Source: Methanothrix sp. (GTDB lineage: Archaea; Halobacteriota; Methanosarcinia; Methanotrichales; Methanotrichaceae). Taken from it: a DNA stretch of 33,814 nucleotides. A model generated the notes under the pieces. The model saw nothing but the letters and a program-made list of their open reading frames with translations. It searched no databases and had not been told where the DNA came from. The stretch is taken from positions 1 to 33,814 of the forward strand of contig JAGOLL010000021.1 of NCBI GenBank assembly GCA_017994055.1, read 5' to 3'. The translations under genes and the position numbers were made by a program. Below, piece by piece: positions 1 to 7,861 of this stretch; the first letter of the stretch is position 1, and every line of letters begins with the position of its first letter.

Positions 1-3
1 TTC

Positions 4-384
4 ATGAGAGTTCGTGATCTGATGAGCTATCCCATTGCCACGGTGCGCCCGGAGGATTCGGTGCTGACGGCGGTCAAGAGGATGGCCGGGGAGAGAAAAG
101 GGTCTGTGCTGGTTGCCAGGGACTGCCTGCTCAAGGAATGCCTGGGCATTGTTACCACCAGCCAGATATTTCTGAAGGTCTTTGCGGAAGGCCGGGATCC
201 GGCCCAGGTGACTGTCAGCGAGATCATGACTGCTGGCCCTCTGGTCAGCATCGATCTGGACGCATCCACCGCAGAGGCGGCCAGGCTGATGCGGGAGCAC
301 AACATCCGAAGGCTGCCGGTATTGAAGGAGGGTGCTCTGGTGGGCATAATCACCAGCAAGGACCTCCTGGCCTGTGTGAAATGA
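4..384 (+). CDS. Two-CBS-domain protein
   Basis: A 126-residue protein made almost entirely of a tandem CBS pair (Bateman module). The first CBS motif opens with VRDLMSYPIATVRPEDSVLTA near residue 3 and the second with SEIMTAGPLVSIDLDAST near residue 72; each ends with the typical G-I-V/I-T-S strand and helix (GIVTTSQIF, GIITSKDLL). Such modules bind adenine nucleotides or S-adenosylmethionine and act as regulatory sensors; no effector domain is attached, so the partner is unknown. The ATG lies three bases from the window edge, so the ribosome binding site is not visible and an upstream start or an operon partner cannot be excluded. The protein is likely cytoplasmic because no signal or membrane segment is present. 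Confidence 0.85.
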   Translation: MRVRDLMSYPIATVRPEDSVLTAVKRMAGERKGSVLVARDCLLKECLGIVTTSQIFLKVFAEGRDPAQVTVSEIMTAGPLVSIDLDASTAEAARLMREHNIRRLPVLKEGALVGIITSKDLLACVK

Positions 385-443
385 GATTCCAGCTTCTTTG
401 CCCTGCCCCAGGCCCACTCCCGGCAGAAAGCAACAAACGCAGA

Positions 444-452
444 TTATAAATA
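444..452 (+). promoter_or_regulatory. Box A (TATA) promoter of tRNA-Ser
   Basis: TTATAAATA lies about 30 bases before the mature 5' end of the tRNA, the spacing expected for TBP/TFB-directed transcription starting just upstream of the tRNA. Confidence 0.6.
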
Positions 453-478
453 GCCCAAAGGGCAAGTTTATGAGGCAA

Positions 479-563
479 GTCGAGGTTGCCTAGCCTGGTA
501 AGGCGCAGGTTTGCTAAACCTGTTCCCCTCCGGGGATCGTGGGTTCGAATCCCACCCTCGGCG
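479..563 (+). tRNA. tRNA-Ser (GCT anticodon)
   Basis: A class II cloverleaf can be folded by eye. The 7-bp acceptor stem pairs GTCGAGG with CCTCGGC (one G-U pair). The D stem is GCC/GGC with a GG in the loop. The anticodon stem CAGGT/ACCTG encloses TTGCTAA, giving anticodon GCT (serine AGC/AGU codons). A long variable arm (TCCCC-TCC-GGGGA) is typical of serine tRNAs, and the T arm is GTGGG-TTCGAAT-CCCAC. The discriminator is G, the serine identity base. CCA is not encoded (CTT follows), so it would be added by the tRNA nucleotidyltransferase. No intron is present. Confidence 0.97.
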
Positions 564-573
564 CTTAATGTCG

Positions 574-580
574 TTTTTTT
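574..580 (+). terminator. Oligo-T terminator after tRNA-Ser
   Basis: Seven consecutive T residues start 10 bases after the tRNA 3' end, matching the hairpin-independent oligo-T termination usual for archaeal tRNA genes. Confidence 0.55.
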
Positions 581-622
581 GGCTTTAGCTGCCATTGCCA
601 GGTGCATTCTTTTTGGCATAAG

Positions 623-655
623 CTTAAAATAGCCTGCGCATCGAAAGGAGAGAGG
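623..655 (+). promoter_or_regulatory. Promoter and ribosome binding site of purH
   Basis: Box A candidate CTTAAAATA (623-631) is about 30 bases before the ATG at 660, and a strong purine-rich Shine-Dalgarno AAGGAGAGAGG (645-655) sits immediately before it. Together they fix the start of the purH gene. Confidence 0.55.
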
Positions 656-659
656 TTCG

Positions 660-2006
660 ATGAAGATCAAGCAGGTCATCCTCGCCGATCCAGCCACAGT
701 TGCTGGATCTGTTCTTGAGAGCCTAAAGCAGCTTGGCCTGCAGATCAGCGACCGTCTCGGCCAGGGGAGTTGCAGCGATTCTCTTTTGATCTGCCCTCCC
801 GGATATGAGGAAGATACAAAAGGCTCTCTTCTAATCCGCCAGGCACTGGCAGGCGGAGCTGCAATCTCGATCAAGGACTCCGATGCTTGCCCCGTCCTGG
901 AGGAGATAGCCGAGACCGGCGGCCTCAGCCAGGCCACCAGAGACCGCCTAAAGGCATATGCCCTATTTCGATGCCTGCAGAGCGACGCCCGCCGGCTGGA
1001 GGCCCTCCAGGCCGGAATGGAAGGCATGCCCCTCTATGCCGCCGCAGCCTACGAGAAGATGCAGGAGCTGCGCTATGGGGAGAACTGGCACCAGAAGGCG
1101 GCCCTCTATGTGAAGCCTGGGACCCTGGGCCTGCAGATGGCCAAAAAGCTCAACGGCAAGGAGATGTCCTACAACAACATGGTCGATGCCGAGACCGTTC
1201 TGGAGATGCTCATTGATCTCTCGGAGTACGATGGCATTGCCGTGGACCAGCCCCTTTCGGTCATAGTCAAGCATGCTAATCCCTGTGGGGTGGCCTATGC
1301 CCCCAGCCTGGCCCAGGCCTATAAGCTCTCCTTTGCCACCGATCCCAAGTCGGCATTCGGCGGGGTGATCGGTTTCAACCGGCCGGTGGACGCGGACACA
1401 GCCCGAGCTATAGGCGAGAGCTTCGTGGAGGTGCTGCTGGCGCCAGGATACGATCCAGAAGCGCTGAGGATGCTCACGGAGAAAAAGCCCAACCGCAGAA
1501 TCCTGGACATAGGGGACCTGCTATCTCGCCAGGATGAACTCTACCGGGGATTCTATCAGAAGAACATCTTCGGGGGCATGATGCTCCAGGATTACGATAG
1601 AGGGGACATAAAGGAATGGAGGGTGGTGACAGAAAGGCCGCCCACGGAAAGCGAGGCCAAAGCTTTACGATTTGCCTGGAAGGTCTCCAAGTACGTCAAG
1701 TCCAATGCCCTTGTTTACACTACCGACTGCCAGACCATAGGCATCGGGTCCGGCCAGGTGAGCCGGGTGGACTCGGCCCGCTTCGGGGCAGAGAAGGCGG
1801 AGGAGCACGGCCTATCCACCCGGGGGACAGTGGCGGCCACGGACTCATTCTTTCCCTTCCGGGACGGCCTGGACCAGACCTTTCTGGCCGGAGCCAGCGC
1901 AGTGATTCATCCCGGCGGATCGGTGCTGGATGCAGAGGTGATTGATGCCGCCAATGAGCACGGCATGGCCATGGTCTTCACCGGCATGCGCCACTTTAGG
2001 CACTGA
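660..2006 (+). CDS. purH: AICAR formyltransferase, PurH C-terminal domain only
   Basis: A 448-residue purine-biosynthesis enzyme matching the AICAR transformylase half of PurH, which transfers a formyl group to AICAR to make FAICAR. Recognisable blocks are LRYGENWHQ (about 137-145), KEMSYNNMVDAE (about 167-178), the catalytic Lys-His in VKHANPCG (K204-H205), RFAWKVSKYVKSNALVY, the GIGSGQVSRVDSA block, DSFFPFRDG, the PGGSVLDAEVI block and MVFTGMRHFRH at the C terminus. Bifunctional bacterial PurH has about 200 residues before the LRYGEN block; here there are about 136, with no recognisable MGS-like IMP cyclohydrolase motif. It is therefore probably a monofunctional formyltransferase, the cyclisation being done by another enzyme (PurO is the archaeal alternative). 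The downstream NosD-like gene starts 4 bases after the stop, suggesting cotranscription. Confidence 0.92.
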   Translation: MKIKQVILADPATVAGSVLESLKQLGLQISDRLGQGSCSDSLLICPPGYEEDTKGSLLIRQALAGGAAISIKDSDACPVLEEIAETGGLSQATRDRLKAYALFRCLQSDARRLEALQAGMEGMPLYAAAAYEKMQELRYGENWHQKAALYVKPGTLGLQMAKKLNGKEMSYNNMVDAETVLEMLIDLSEYDGIAVDQPLSVIVKHANPCGVAYAPSLAQAYKLSFATDPKSAFGGVIGFNRPVDADTARAIGESFVEVLLAPGYDPEALRMLTEKKPNRRILDIGDLLSRQDELYRGFYQKNIFGGMMLQDYDRGDIKEWRVVTERPPTESEAKALRFAWKVSKYVKSNALVYTTDCQTIGIGSGQVSRVDSARFGAEKAEEHGLSTRGTVAATDSFFPFRDGLDQTFLAGASAVIHPGGSVLDAEVIDAANEHGMAMVFTGMRHFRH

Positions 2007-2010
2007 AGAG

Positions 2011-3498
2011 ATGAAGATGGCTTTGAGACAAAGATACAGGGTCCACTGCAGCCTCCTTGCCTTGCTTGTTTTATTGCTTTTCTATAGCAGCCTGCCCGCC
2101 GCTGCCGATATCATCCAGGCTGGCAGAGATGTGCAGAACGCCATAGACTCGGCGGAGCCGGGGGATTTGGTGCTGGTTAAATCAGGAGAGGTCGATAGCT
2201 TTGTGGTGGACCGGCCCCTGACCATAGAGGGGCAGGACAGTCCTACAGTCTCCGCAGCTATGCAAAAGCCAGCTATCAAGGTGCTGAGCGATGGAGTGAC
2301 GGTATCCGGATTTGCCATCCGGGGGGTGGCAAAGGATACCACTGCCAAGTTCAATTATTATTTGCAAAATCCTGCCGCTGCCGCCAATGCCGGCCTGGAT
2401 GATCCCAACTCGGCCATAGTGGTCATGGGCAATGACGTTGCTGTCAAGAACTGTAGCATCTTCGGGGCTCAGGTGGGCATCTGGGCAGAAAATGTAAGGG
2501 GGCTGGCGCTGCAAAACTCCAGCCTGGAGGGCTGCGATATTGGCGCCTCCATTCTGCAGAGCAGGGAGATCCTGGTATCTGGCTGCCGGCTGGCCGGCTG
2601 CCGGAAATACGGCCTGAGTGTGGAAGGCTCTTTTGGTATAGAGATTGCCGATAATAGCATTGTGGGCAACAGCAACGGGGGCATCCTGCTCAAGGAATCG
2701 GAGGATGCAGTCCTATCCAATAACCGCATCTCCCAGAACACCTTCGGCCTCTCCCTCTGGAATAGCTCCCATTGCCAGGTTTCGGCAAACACCGCGGACC
2801 AGAACCAATACGGCATCCTGGTGACAGACAGCTCCAACTACAATAATATCACAGACAACCTGGCCCAGGACAACAGCTATAGCGACGTTGTAACCGGATT
2901 TGGCATAGGCATCAGCCTGCAGGAGAACAGCAGCTACAATCTCTTGGCCGGGAATAAAGCCATGGGCAATTTCAACGGCCTGGAGCTCTCCCGGGGCTGC
3001 CAGTACAATGCGGTCTACGGCAATAACGCCTCCGACAATAGGCACGGCATAAGGCTCAATGAGAACAGAAACAATCTCATCTTCGGCAACAACTTCTACA
3101 GAAATGAGATCAACGCCTATGAGAACCTCAGCCTCAATATCTGGAATACCAGCAGGGGAAACTACTACAGCGACTATAGAGGCAGGGATGAAAACGGAGA
3201 CGGCATAGGCGAGGAGCCCTACTCCCTTCCCGGTCCCGAGTCCCGGTCCTTTGACCGCATGCCCCTGGTTCGTCCTTTCCAGGGAAACGCGAGCAGCTAT
3301 TCGGCAGCAAGAGAGGAAGTGGCCAGATATGCCCTGTTCCCTCCTGCCGTGGAAAGCATCCCCACCACTGCCGTAACCAATGGCGTGGTGGTTATATCCC
3401 GCCAGGCCCCCAGCTCGCCTCCCAAATGGTCTGACTCCTCCCTTCATGACAGCTTTGATCCCAGTGCGCCGCCCTTCCAGAAGGAGATCAAGCTTTAG
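2011..3498 (+). CDS. NosD-like exported right-handed beta-helix protein
   Basis: About 495 residues from the ATG at 2011; an ATG at 2017 is equally possible, and the in-frame ATG at 1942 would overlap purH by 65 bases and precede the signal peptide by an implausible 23 residues. The N terminus is a signal peptide (RQRYRVHC, then a Leu-rich core, then LPAAA). The opening DIIQAGRDVQNAIDSAEPGD is the standard start of NosD/pectate-lyase-like helices. Next come about ten PbH1 coils with N-x-I/V, NNR, GNN and G-I-x-L signatures, and an Asp-rich NosD ending (GNYYSDYRGRDENGDG, then EEPYSLPG). The C-terminal 60 residues are unrelated to the helix and Pro/Ser-rich. Related proteins are surface or carbohydrate-associated; a copper role is not supported here. 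A paralogue lies at 12636-14087. Confidence 0.85.
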   Translation: MKMALRQRYRVHCSLLALLVLLLFYSSLPAAADIIQAGRDVQNAIDSAEPGDLVLVKSGEVDSFVVDRPLTIEGQDSPTVSAAMQKPAIKVLSDGVTVSGFAIRGVAKDTTAKFNYYLQNPAAAANAGLDDPNSAIVVMGNDVAVKNCSIFGAQVGIWAENVRGLALQNSSLEGCDIGASILQSREILVSGCRLAGCRKYGLSVEGSFGIEIADNSIVGNSNGGILLKESEDAVLSNNRISQNTFGLSLWNSSHCQVSANTADQNQYGILVTDSSNYNNITDNLAQDNSYSDVVTGFGIGISLQENSSYNLLAGNKAMGNFNGLELSRGCQYNAVYGNNASDNRHGIRLNENRNNLIFGNNFYRNEINAYENLSLNIWNTSRGNYYSDYRGRDENGDGIGEEPYSLPGPESRSFDRMPLVRPFQGNASSYSAAREEVARYALFPPAVESIPTTAVTNGVVVISRQAPSSPPKWSDSSLHDSFDPSAPPFQKEIKL

Positions 3499-3600
3499 GC
3501 CACCGCATTTATGGCGTCATTCCATTTGGCCGACTATTCTGATATGGCAGGAGCTATCCCTGCGGCAAGAATTAAATTCTCTTTCGGGCTTTAGACAGAT

Positions 3601-4656
3601 ATGAAGCTGATAACAGAGGGCACTGTAACCTTCGAGACGGAAGGGGCCTTCTACAATCCCAGGATGGCTCTGAACAGAGATATCAATGTGGCCATGACCA
3701 GAAGCCTGGGAATATCCCAATATCTGGATGCCCTGGCCGCCAGCGGCATCCGGGGCATGCGGGTGGCCAAAGAGGCGGAGGTAAAGGAGCTGAGCCTCAA
3801 TGATATCAGCCCAGAGGCCTTCCGGCTGATGGAAAAGAACCTGGCTAGAAACTCCATCTCCGCCACAGTCACCTGCGGCAATGCCAATGTTCTGCTGCAT
3901 CAGAGGCACTTCCAGGCGGTTGATCTGGACCCCTTCGGCTCGCCCTCATCATATCTCTCCGCCGCCAGCCGGTCCGCTCAGGAGTACCTTTTCGTCACCG
4001 CCACCGACACCGCCCCTCTCTGCGGGGCTCACCTCATGAGCGGCATCAGAAAATATCTGGCCAAACCGCTTCGGACTCCCTATCACCGGGAGATGGGGGC
4101 GCGCATTCTTCTGGGCCTGGCGGCGAGAGAGCTGGCCCGCCTGGACAAGAGCATGCAGCCGCTGCTCACCCATGTCACAGATCATTATGTGCGGGTATAT
4201 CTCCGGGTGGACAAAGGAGCAAAGGAGGCGGACAGATGCCTGGAAAAAATGGGATACGTCGAACATTGCTTTGGGTGCGGCAGCTTTACTCTCCTCAATG
4301 AGCCGGGCGCGGCAGGCTTATGCCGCCACTGCTCCGGCAAGACGGGCCTGGCTGGACCGTTATGGCTGGGGCGAGTCCAGGATGGTCCGGCGATCAACAA
4401 AGCCCTGAGCACATCCAATCTCAGCCGCCGGGCAAAGAAGATCCTTACCACATGCGCTGAAGAGATAGACGCTGCCATGTACTACGATCATCATAATATC
4501 TGCGAGCGACTATCGCTGACCCCGGGCAGGATCGATCCAATCCTAGAGCGGTTGAAATCTCGGGGATTTCAGGCTTCACGTACCCATTTTTATGGACTGG
4601 GCATCAAAACCGATGCAAATATGGAAGATGTGGAAGAGGCTATAAGAAAATCTTAA
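3601..4656 (+). CDS. trm1: tRNA (guanine(26)-N2)-dimethyltransferase Trm1
   Basis: A 351-residue SAM-dependent enzyme that makes N2,N2-dimethylguanosine at G26 of tRNAs in the cytoplasm. Family signatures are the N-terminal TEGTVTFETEGAFYNPRM block, the Rossmann segment LDALAASGIRGMR (about 43-55), the catalytic D-P-F-G motif DLDPFGSP (108-115), ATDTAPLCG (about 134-142), PYHREMGARILL, and a zinc-binding C-terminal region with Cys pairs C223/C226 and C241/C244. Length is close to other archaeal Trm1 proteins (about 380). There is no obvious Shine-Dalgarno before the ATG (GGGCTTTAGACAGAT), so a short-leader or leaderless mRNA is possible. Confidence 0.95.
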   Translation: MKLITEGTVTFETEGAFYNPRMALNRDINVAMTRSLGISQYLDALAASGIRGMRVAKEAEVKELSLNDISPEAFRLMEKNLARNSISATVTCGNANVLLHQRHFQAVDLDPFGSPSSYLSAASRSAQEYLFVTATDTAPLCGAHLMSGIRKYLAKPLRTPYHREMGARILLGLAARELARLDKSMQPLLTHVTDHYVRVYLRVDKGAKEADRCLEKMGYVEHCFGCGSFTLLNEPGAAGLCRHCSGKTGLAGPLWLGRVQDGPAINKALSTSNLSRRAKKILTTCAEEIDAAMYYDHHNICERLSLTPGRIDPILERLKSRGFQASRTHFYGLGIKTDANMEDVEEAIRKS

Positions 4657-4736
4657 TTTTATTATCTTTTATAAAATGTTAAATGCGGTTTTCTAACCTA
4701 AAGCTTAATAAAGGAGAAGATACGTAATAGTGATAG

Positions 4737-4760
4737 CTGCATTATGATAGTATAATGCAG
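4737..4760. repeat. Perfect 9-bp inverted repeat (hairpin or operator)
   Basis: CTGCATTAT, a 6-base spacer GATAGT, then ATAATGCAG. It lies 80 bases after trm1 and 95 bases before the next gene in an AT-rich spacer. No T-run follows, so it fits an operator or RNA hairpin better than a classical terminator. Confidence 0.6.
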
Positions 4761-4854
4761 AATCATGCGGCGCGAGGTGACGTTTATTACCCCCTTCATT
4801 GCTACTCCCTTTCGCATCTCGTGCCATCCCTTCTTACATCAGCAGGTTTAAAAA

Positions 4855-5229
4855 ATGCTACCGGCATGGCAGTCGTATCTGGAGAGCTTTGGGCTGCGCC
4901 TGGCAATCTACTTTCTTTTGGGCGGCAGTGTGACCGCTCTTACCGCCTATTTTGCCAGCCAGGGCAGAGGCATTCTCTCCGCCTTTATAACCACCCTGCC
5001 TTTGCTGACCATCTTCAGCTTTCTGGTCATATCCGCGGAGGGAGGAAGCCAGACGGTGCAGGAGTACGCCAAAGGCCTTCTTCTCTTCACCCCGCCCTGG
5101 ATCTGCTATGTTTTTGTGGTGATGCTGGGCACGGAAAGAATGGGTTTGATCAGGAGCCTGGCTCTGGGAGTTATTCTCTTTGTCCTCCTCTCCCTGCTGC
5201 TGCAAAAGACCTTTGAGGGCCAGAGATAG
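4855..5229 (+). CDS. Small four-helix membrane protein (GlpM/DUF3147-like, tentative)
   Basis: A 124-residue hydrophobic protein with four predicted transmembrane helices, near residues 12-32, 41-61, 73-93 and 98-118. The pattern of a first helix, a short polar loop, and then ILSAFITTLPLLTIFSFLVI recalls the GlpM and DUF3147 small membrane proteins, but the assignment rests on pattern only. No catalytic residues are seen. The ATG at 4855 follows GTTTAAAAA without a clear ribosome binding site. The gene is convergent with the TraB-family gene, leaving only five bases between the two stops. Function unknown. Confidence 0.7.
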   Translation: MLPAWQSYLESFGLRLAIYFLLGGSVTALTAYFASQGRGILSAFITTLPLLTIFSFLVISAEGGSQTVQEYAKGLLLFTPPWICYVFVVMLGTERMGLIRSLALGVILFVLLSLLLQKTFEGQR

Positions 5230-5234
5230 CAGAG

Positions 5235-6500
5235 CTAGAAGATTATGGCCATTATCTCGTGGAGCAGTGCCTCGATGTCCAATCCCATGGTCTTCCATAT
5301 GAGATAGATGCCCGCAAACGTCCCGGCCATGGCGCCCAGATTGGAGAGAGCCGCCACCCAGATGACCTTGAAGAGGCGGTTTTCCAGCATCTGAGAGAAG
5401 CTGTCCGCCGAGGCCAGACTCTTGAGATCTGTGACCGTGGGCTTGATCTTCCAGGCCTCCACCATCCCCGCAAACCAGCCCGCGGCCACGAAGGGATTGA
5501 GGGTGGTCATCCAGGCCACCATCAGCGCAGTCAGCGCAGAAAGCGGATGGCCTCTGGCCAGGAGCACTCCCAGAGCAGAAAGCCCCCCCGTGAATACAAA
5601 CCAGATCAAAAGCGCTTCCAGCATACTCTGGCTGGACTGGGCGGTGATAAGAACTAAGGCGACTGTGGCCAGTATGAGCAGGCTGAAGACCACACCCAAT
5701 ACCTTGACCAGGGTGATCTTTCTGCCGGGCTTCTCATTTAGTTCCTGCATCGCCGGGATCTTTTCCGGATGCTCGAGGTGCCTGGTTATGCCCTCGCGAT
5801 GTCCCGCACCCACCACCGCCAGGACCCGGCCCTGCTTGGAGAGCAAAAACAGATTGCGGGCCAGGAAGGCATCGCGCTCGTCCACCAGCACGTTCGCCGC
5901 TCCTGGGGAGATCTTGCGAAATTCGGATATCATCTGGCTGACGATGTCCGCCTGGGTGATGCTATCTATATCGATCTCCTCCTCACCCCGGCCAAAAGCG
6001 GCGGGAAGCAGAGACCAGACCAGCCTGAACTTGTCCAGAAAGCTCATGGCCGACCAGAAGCGCTGAATGGTGATGCTGATATCCCTGTCCACCAGAGCCA
6101 CCCTGGCTCCCACCTTTTTGGCCGCCTCAATTGCCGCCAGCATCTCTGAGCCGGGCTTGACCCCCATCTCCTCGCCCATCTTTCGCTGGATGTAGGCTAA
6201 AAACCACTGTACCAGGAGAAGATAGAGCTTGCCACCACTTAGAAGCTCACTGATCTTGATCTCCCTCTCATCCTCCTGGCCGGTGATGGCCCGGTAGCGT
6301 GCCGGACATAGTTCCACTGCTACTATATCCGGTCGCAGCTCCTCAATCCTGCCCACTACCTCCTGCACGCTTTTCTCCGAGACATGGGCTGTGCCTACGA
6401 TGACGATCTCATGGGACTCGGCGCCCGGCTGCTCCGCCGGCTGGATAAGCTCTACCGCAGGCGTGGCCTCCTCTCTGACCGTTGCCGTTGTGTTCTCCAA
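5235..6500 (-). CDS. TraB/PrgY-family membrane protein
   Basis: 421 residues with an N-terminal TraB domain and a C-terminal multi-helix membrane region. The hallmark VGTAHVSEKSVQEV occurs near residue 35, followed by DIVAVELCPARY and, later, VVGAGHREGI (about 225-235), the pattern shared with TraB, PrgY and the Tiki/GumN metalloprotease-like clan. About five hydrophobic segments occupy residues 265-420. Bacterial PrgY lowers peptide pheromone levels; the archaeal role is not known. The start is TTG at 6500, supported by the purine-rich AAGAGGTAA a few bases upstream. It begins 12 bases after the M50-CBS protease stop, so the two are probably cotranscribed, which hints at joint action in peptide or membrane-protein turnover (inference). 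Confidence 0.85.
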   Translation of the reverse strand: MENTTATVREEATPAVELIQPAEQPGAESHEIVIVGTAHVSEKSVQEVVGRIEELRPDIVAVELCPARYRAITGQEDEREIKISELLSGGKLYLLLVQWFLAYIQRKMGEEMGVKPGSEMLAAIEAAKKVGARVALVDRDISITIQRFWSAMSFLDKFRLVWSLLPAAFGRGEEEIDIDSITQADIVSQMISEFRKISPGAANVLVDERDAFLARNLFLLSKQGRVLAVVGAGHREGITRHLEHPEKIPAMQELNEKPGRKITLVKVLGVVFSLLILATVALVLITAQSSQSMLEALLIWFVFTGGLSALGVLLARGHPLSALTALMVAWMTTLNPFVAAGWFAGMVEAWKIKPTVTDLKSLASADSFSQMLENRLFKVIWVAALSNLGAMAGTFAGIYLIWKTMGLDIEALLHEIMAIIF

Positions 6501-6512
6501 ATCGATTACCTC

Positions 6513-7625
6513 TTAATGCACCCGCTCCCGGCATAGCTCAATGGCTCTCACCAGGTCCTCTCGGGAGAGAATGCCCACCAGCTGTCCACCATCCATCACC
6601 GGTAGACGGCGGATCTGCAGTTCGTTCATGGTCTTCATGGCTGTAGCCGCCTCATCCTCGGGCCCTATCAGATATAACTCTCTTGCCATCACCTCACCGA
6701 CCCGGGTCCCGGCCCGTCTCTCGGGAGCAACCTTCTGCAGATCGGCGATGGTGACTATTCCCTGCAACTTCTCTCCCTCCATCACCGGATAGCCCCGGTG
6801 CTTGTCCCGGAACATCAGCTCCTTCAGCTCCTCCAGAGTCATATCTGGCGAGACGCTCTCTACCCGGGTGGACATGATGTCTTGCACCATTATGCCCTCC
6901 AGGCTGATGCTGATCTCCGTTGCCTTCTCCTCCTCACTGGCTCCCACATAGACGAAGAAGGCCACAAAGAGGAGCATGAAATTGAGGGTGGCCAGCCCCA
7001 GCAGAAACATCAGCGTCGCGAATATCTTTCCTATATCCGAAGCCCTCCTGGTGGCTTTGACATAGGGCATGCCAAATGCAAACCAGGCCCGGAGAAGCCG
7101 TCCGCCGTCCATGGGAAAGGCGGGCAGGAGATTGAAGGCCATGAGAACGAAATTCATCAGCCCCAGGTTGGTGAAGATTATGCTCAGAGGATGGCTGAGG
7201 CCCAGATAAGAGCTGATCTGTGTTCCTGCCAGCCAGAATGCGAGGCCCAATATGCCGCTTACGGCAGGCCCGGCAAAGGCCATCTTCAACTCCAGGCCCG
7301 GATTTCTGGGAATATCCTCCATGGCTGCCACCCCCCCGAAGAAATAGAGAGTTATGCTCTTGATGCCTATGCCATGCTTGAGAGCAATATACGAATGGCC
7401 CAGCTCGTGCAGGGCAACGCAGGCAAAGAGGATCAGAGCTAAAAGGAGAGAGAAGAGCCACCTCACCTCGGCCGGCTCGATGGTGCCGAAGCCATAGATG
7501 ATGCTGCCCGTCGCCTGATGGGTGTTGGCAAAGCTCCAAGCTATAAAAAGGATGATAAAGATTATGGTCCAGTGCATGCGCACAGGTATGCCCATGATTC
7601 TTCCGATCTCCAGAGAAGAACTCAT
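6513..7625 (-). CDS. Site-2-type M50 metalloprotease with C-terminal CBS pair
   Basis: A 370-residue intramembrane zinc protease of the SpoIVFB/rhomboid-unrelated S2P class. Zinc ligands are in the HELGH motif (H73, H77, with E74 catalytic) and D173 of NLLPAFPMDGGR; the FFGGVAAMEDIP segment follows the first motif as in S2P enzymes. Five or six membrane helices span residues 18-225. Two CBS domains follow (about 245-300 and 307-365; VQDIMSTRVESVSPDMT and VGEVMARELYLIGPEDE). CBS-containing S2Ps are known to be adenine-nucleotide responsive in SpoIVFB-like enzymes. Substrate unknown. It is the first gene of the pair with the TraB-family protein. Confidence 0.93.
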   Translation of the reverse strand: MSSSLEIGRIMGIPVRMHWTIIFIILFIAWSFANTHQATGSIIYGFGTIEPAEVRWLFSLLLALILFACVALHELGHSYIALKHGIGIKSITLYFFGGVAAMEDIPRNPGLELKMAFAGPAVSGILGLAFWLAGTQISSYLGLSHPLSIIFTNLGLMNFVLMAFNLLPAFPMDGGRLLRAWFAFGMPYVKATRRASDIGKIFATLMFLLGLATLNFMLLFVAFFVYVGASEEEKATEISISLEGIMVQDIMSTRVESVSPDMTLEELKELMFRDKHRGYPVMEGEKLQGIVTIADLQKVAPERRAGTRVGEVMARELYLIGPEDEAATAMKTMNELQIRRLPVMDGGQLVGILSREDLVRAIELCRERVH

Positions 7626-7723
7626 GGAGCATCTTCAGCCCTGAGCATTAATAGATCTTTTGACAGCGGAAAGGGAGAACGGCCATGCTCCATTGCAGAG
7701 CATATTTGATTAATTTTTTAAGT

Positions 7724-7780
7724 GAGCGGGTAGGAGAGTGGGGGTTCAGTGTGGATTTCAAAAACTAGGATTACCCGCTC
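7724..7780. repeat. 9-bp inverted repeat enclosing 39 bases
   Basis: GAGCGGGTA (7724-7732) and TACCCGCTC (7772-7780) are perfect reverse complements in the 229-base spacer between the M50 and aldolase genes. It could close a small RNA stem or form an operator. No tRNA-like interior is evident. Confidence 0.45.
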
Positions 7781-7842
7781 TATTCAGAGAAGATATGGTG
7801 AAGATATAAATTTTTCCCCCCATTCCTGCCGGAGGGCTGGGA

Positions 7843-7861
7843 CGGATAATTGCATTATCCG
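7843..7861 (-). terminator. Stem-loop at the aldolase stop codon
   Basis: CGGATAAT-TGC-ATTATCCG is an 8-bp perfect stem with a 3-base loop overlapping the stop codon of the minus-strand aldolase. It could mark the 3' end of the minus-strand operon, but a clear U-run in that direction is lacking. Confidence 0.35.

Noticed and set aside
1942-2010. Longer start for the first NosD-like gene
   Set aside because: It would overlap purH by 65 bases and place 23 residues before the signal peptide; ATG 2011 or 2017 fits better.
3511-3594. 28-codon ORF ending 6 bases before trm1
   Set aside because: No ribosome binding site and no protein-like features; a stop shortly before a start is expected by chance.
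4777-4851. 24-residue GTG ORF ending 3 bases before the small membrane gene
   Set aside because: It has no Shine-Dalgarno, and its position before the ATG is easily explained by chance.
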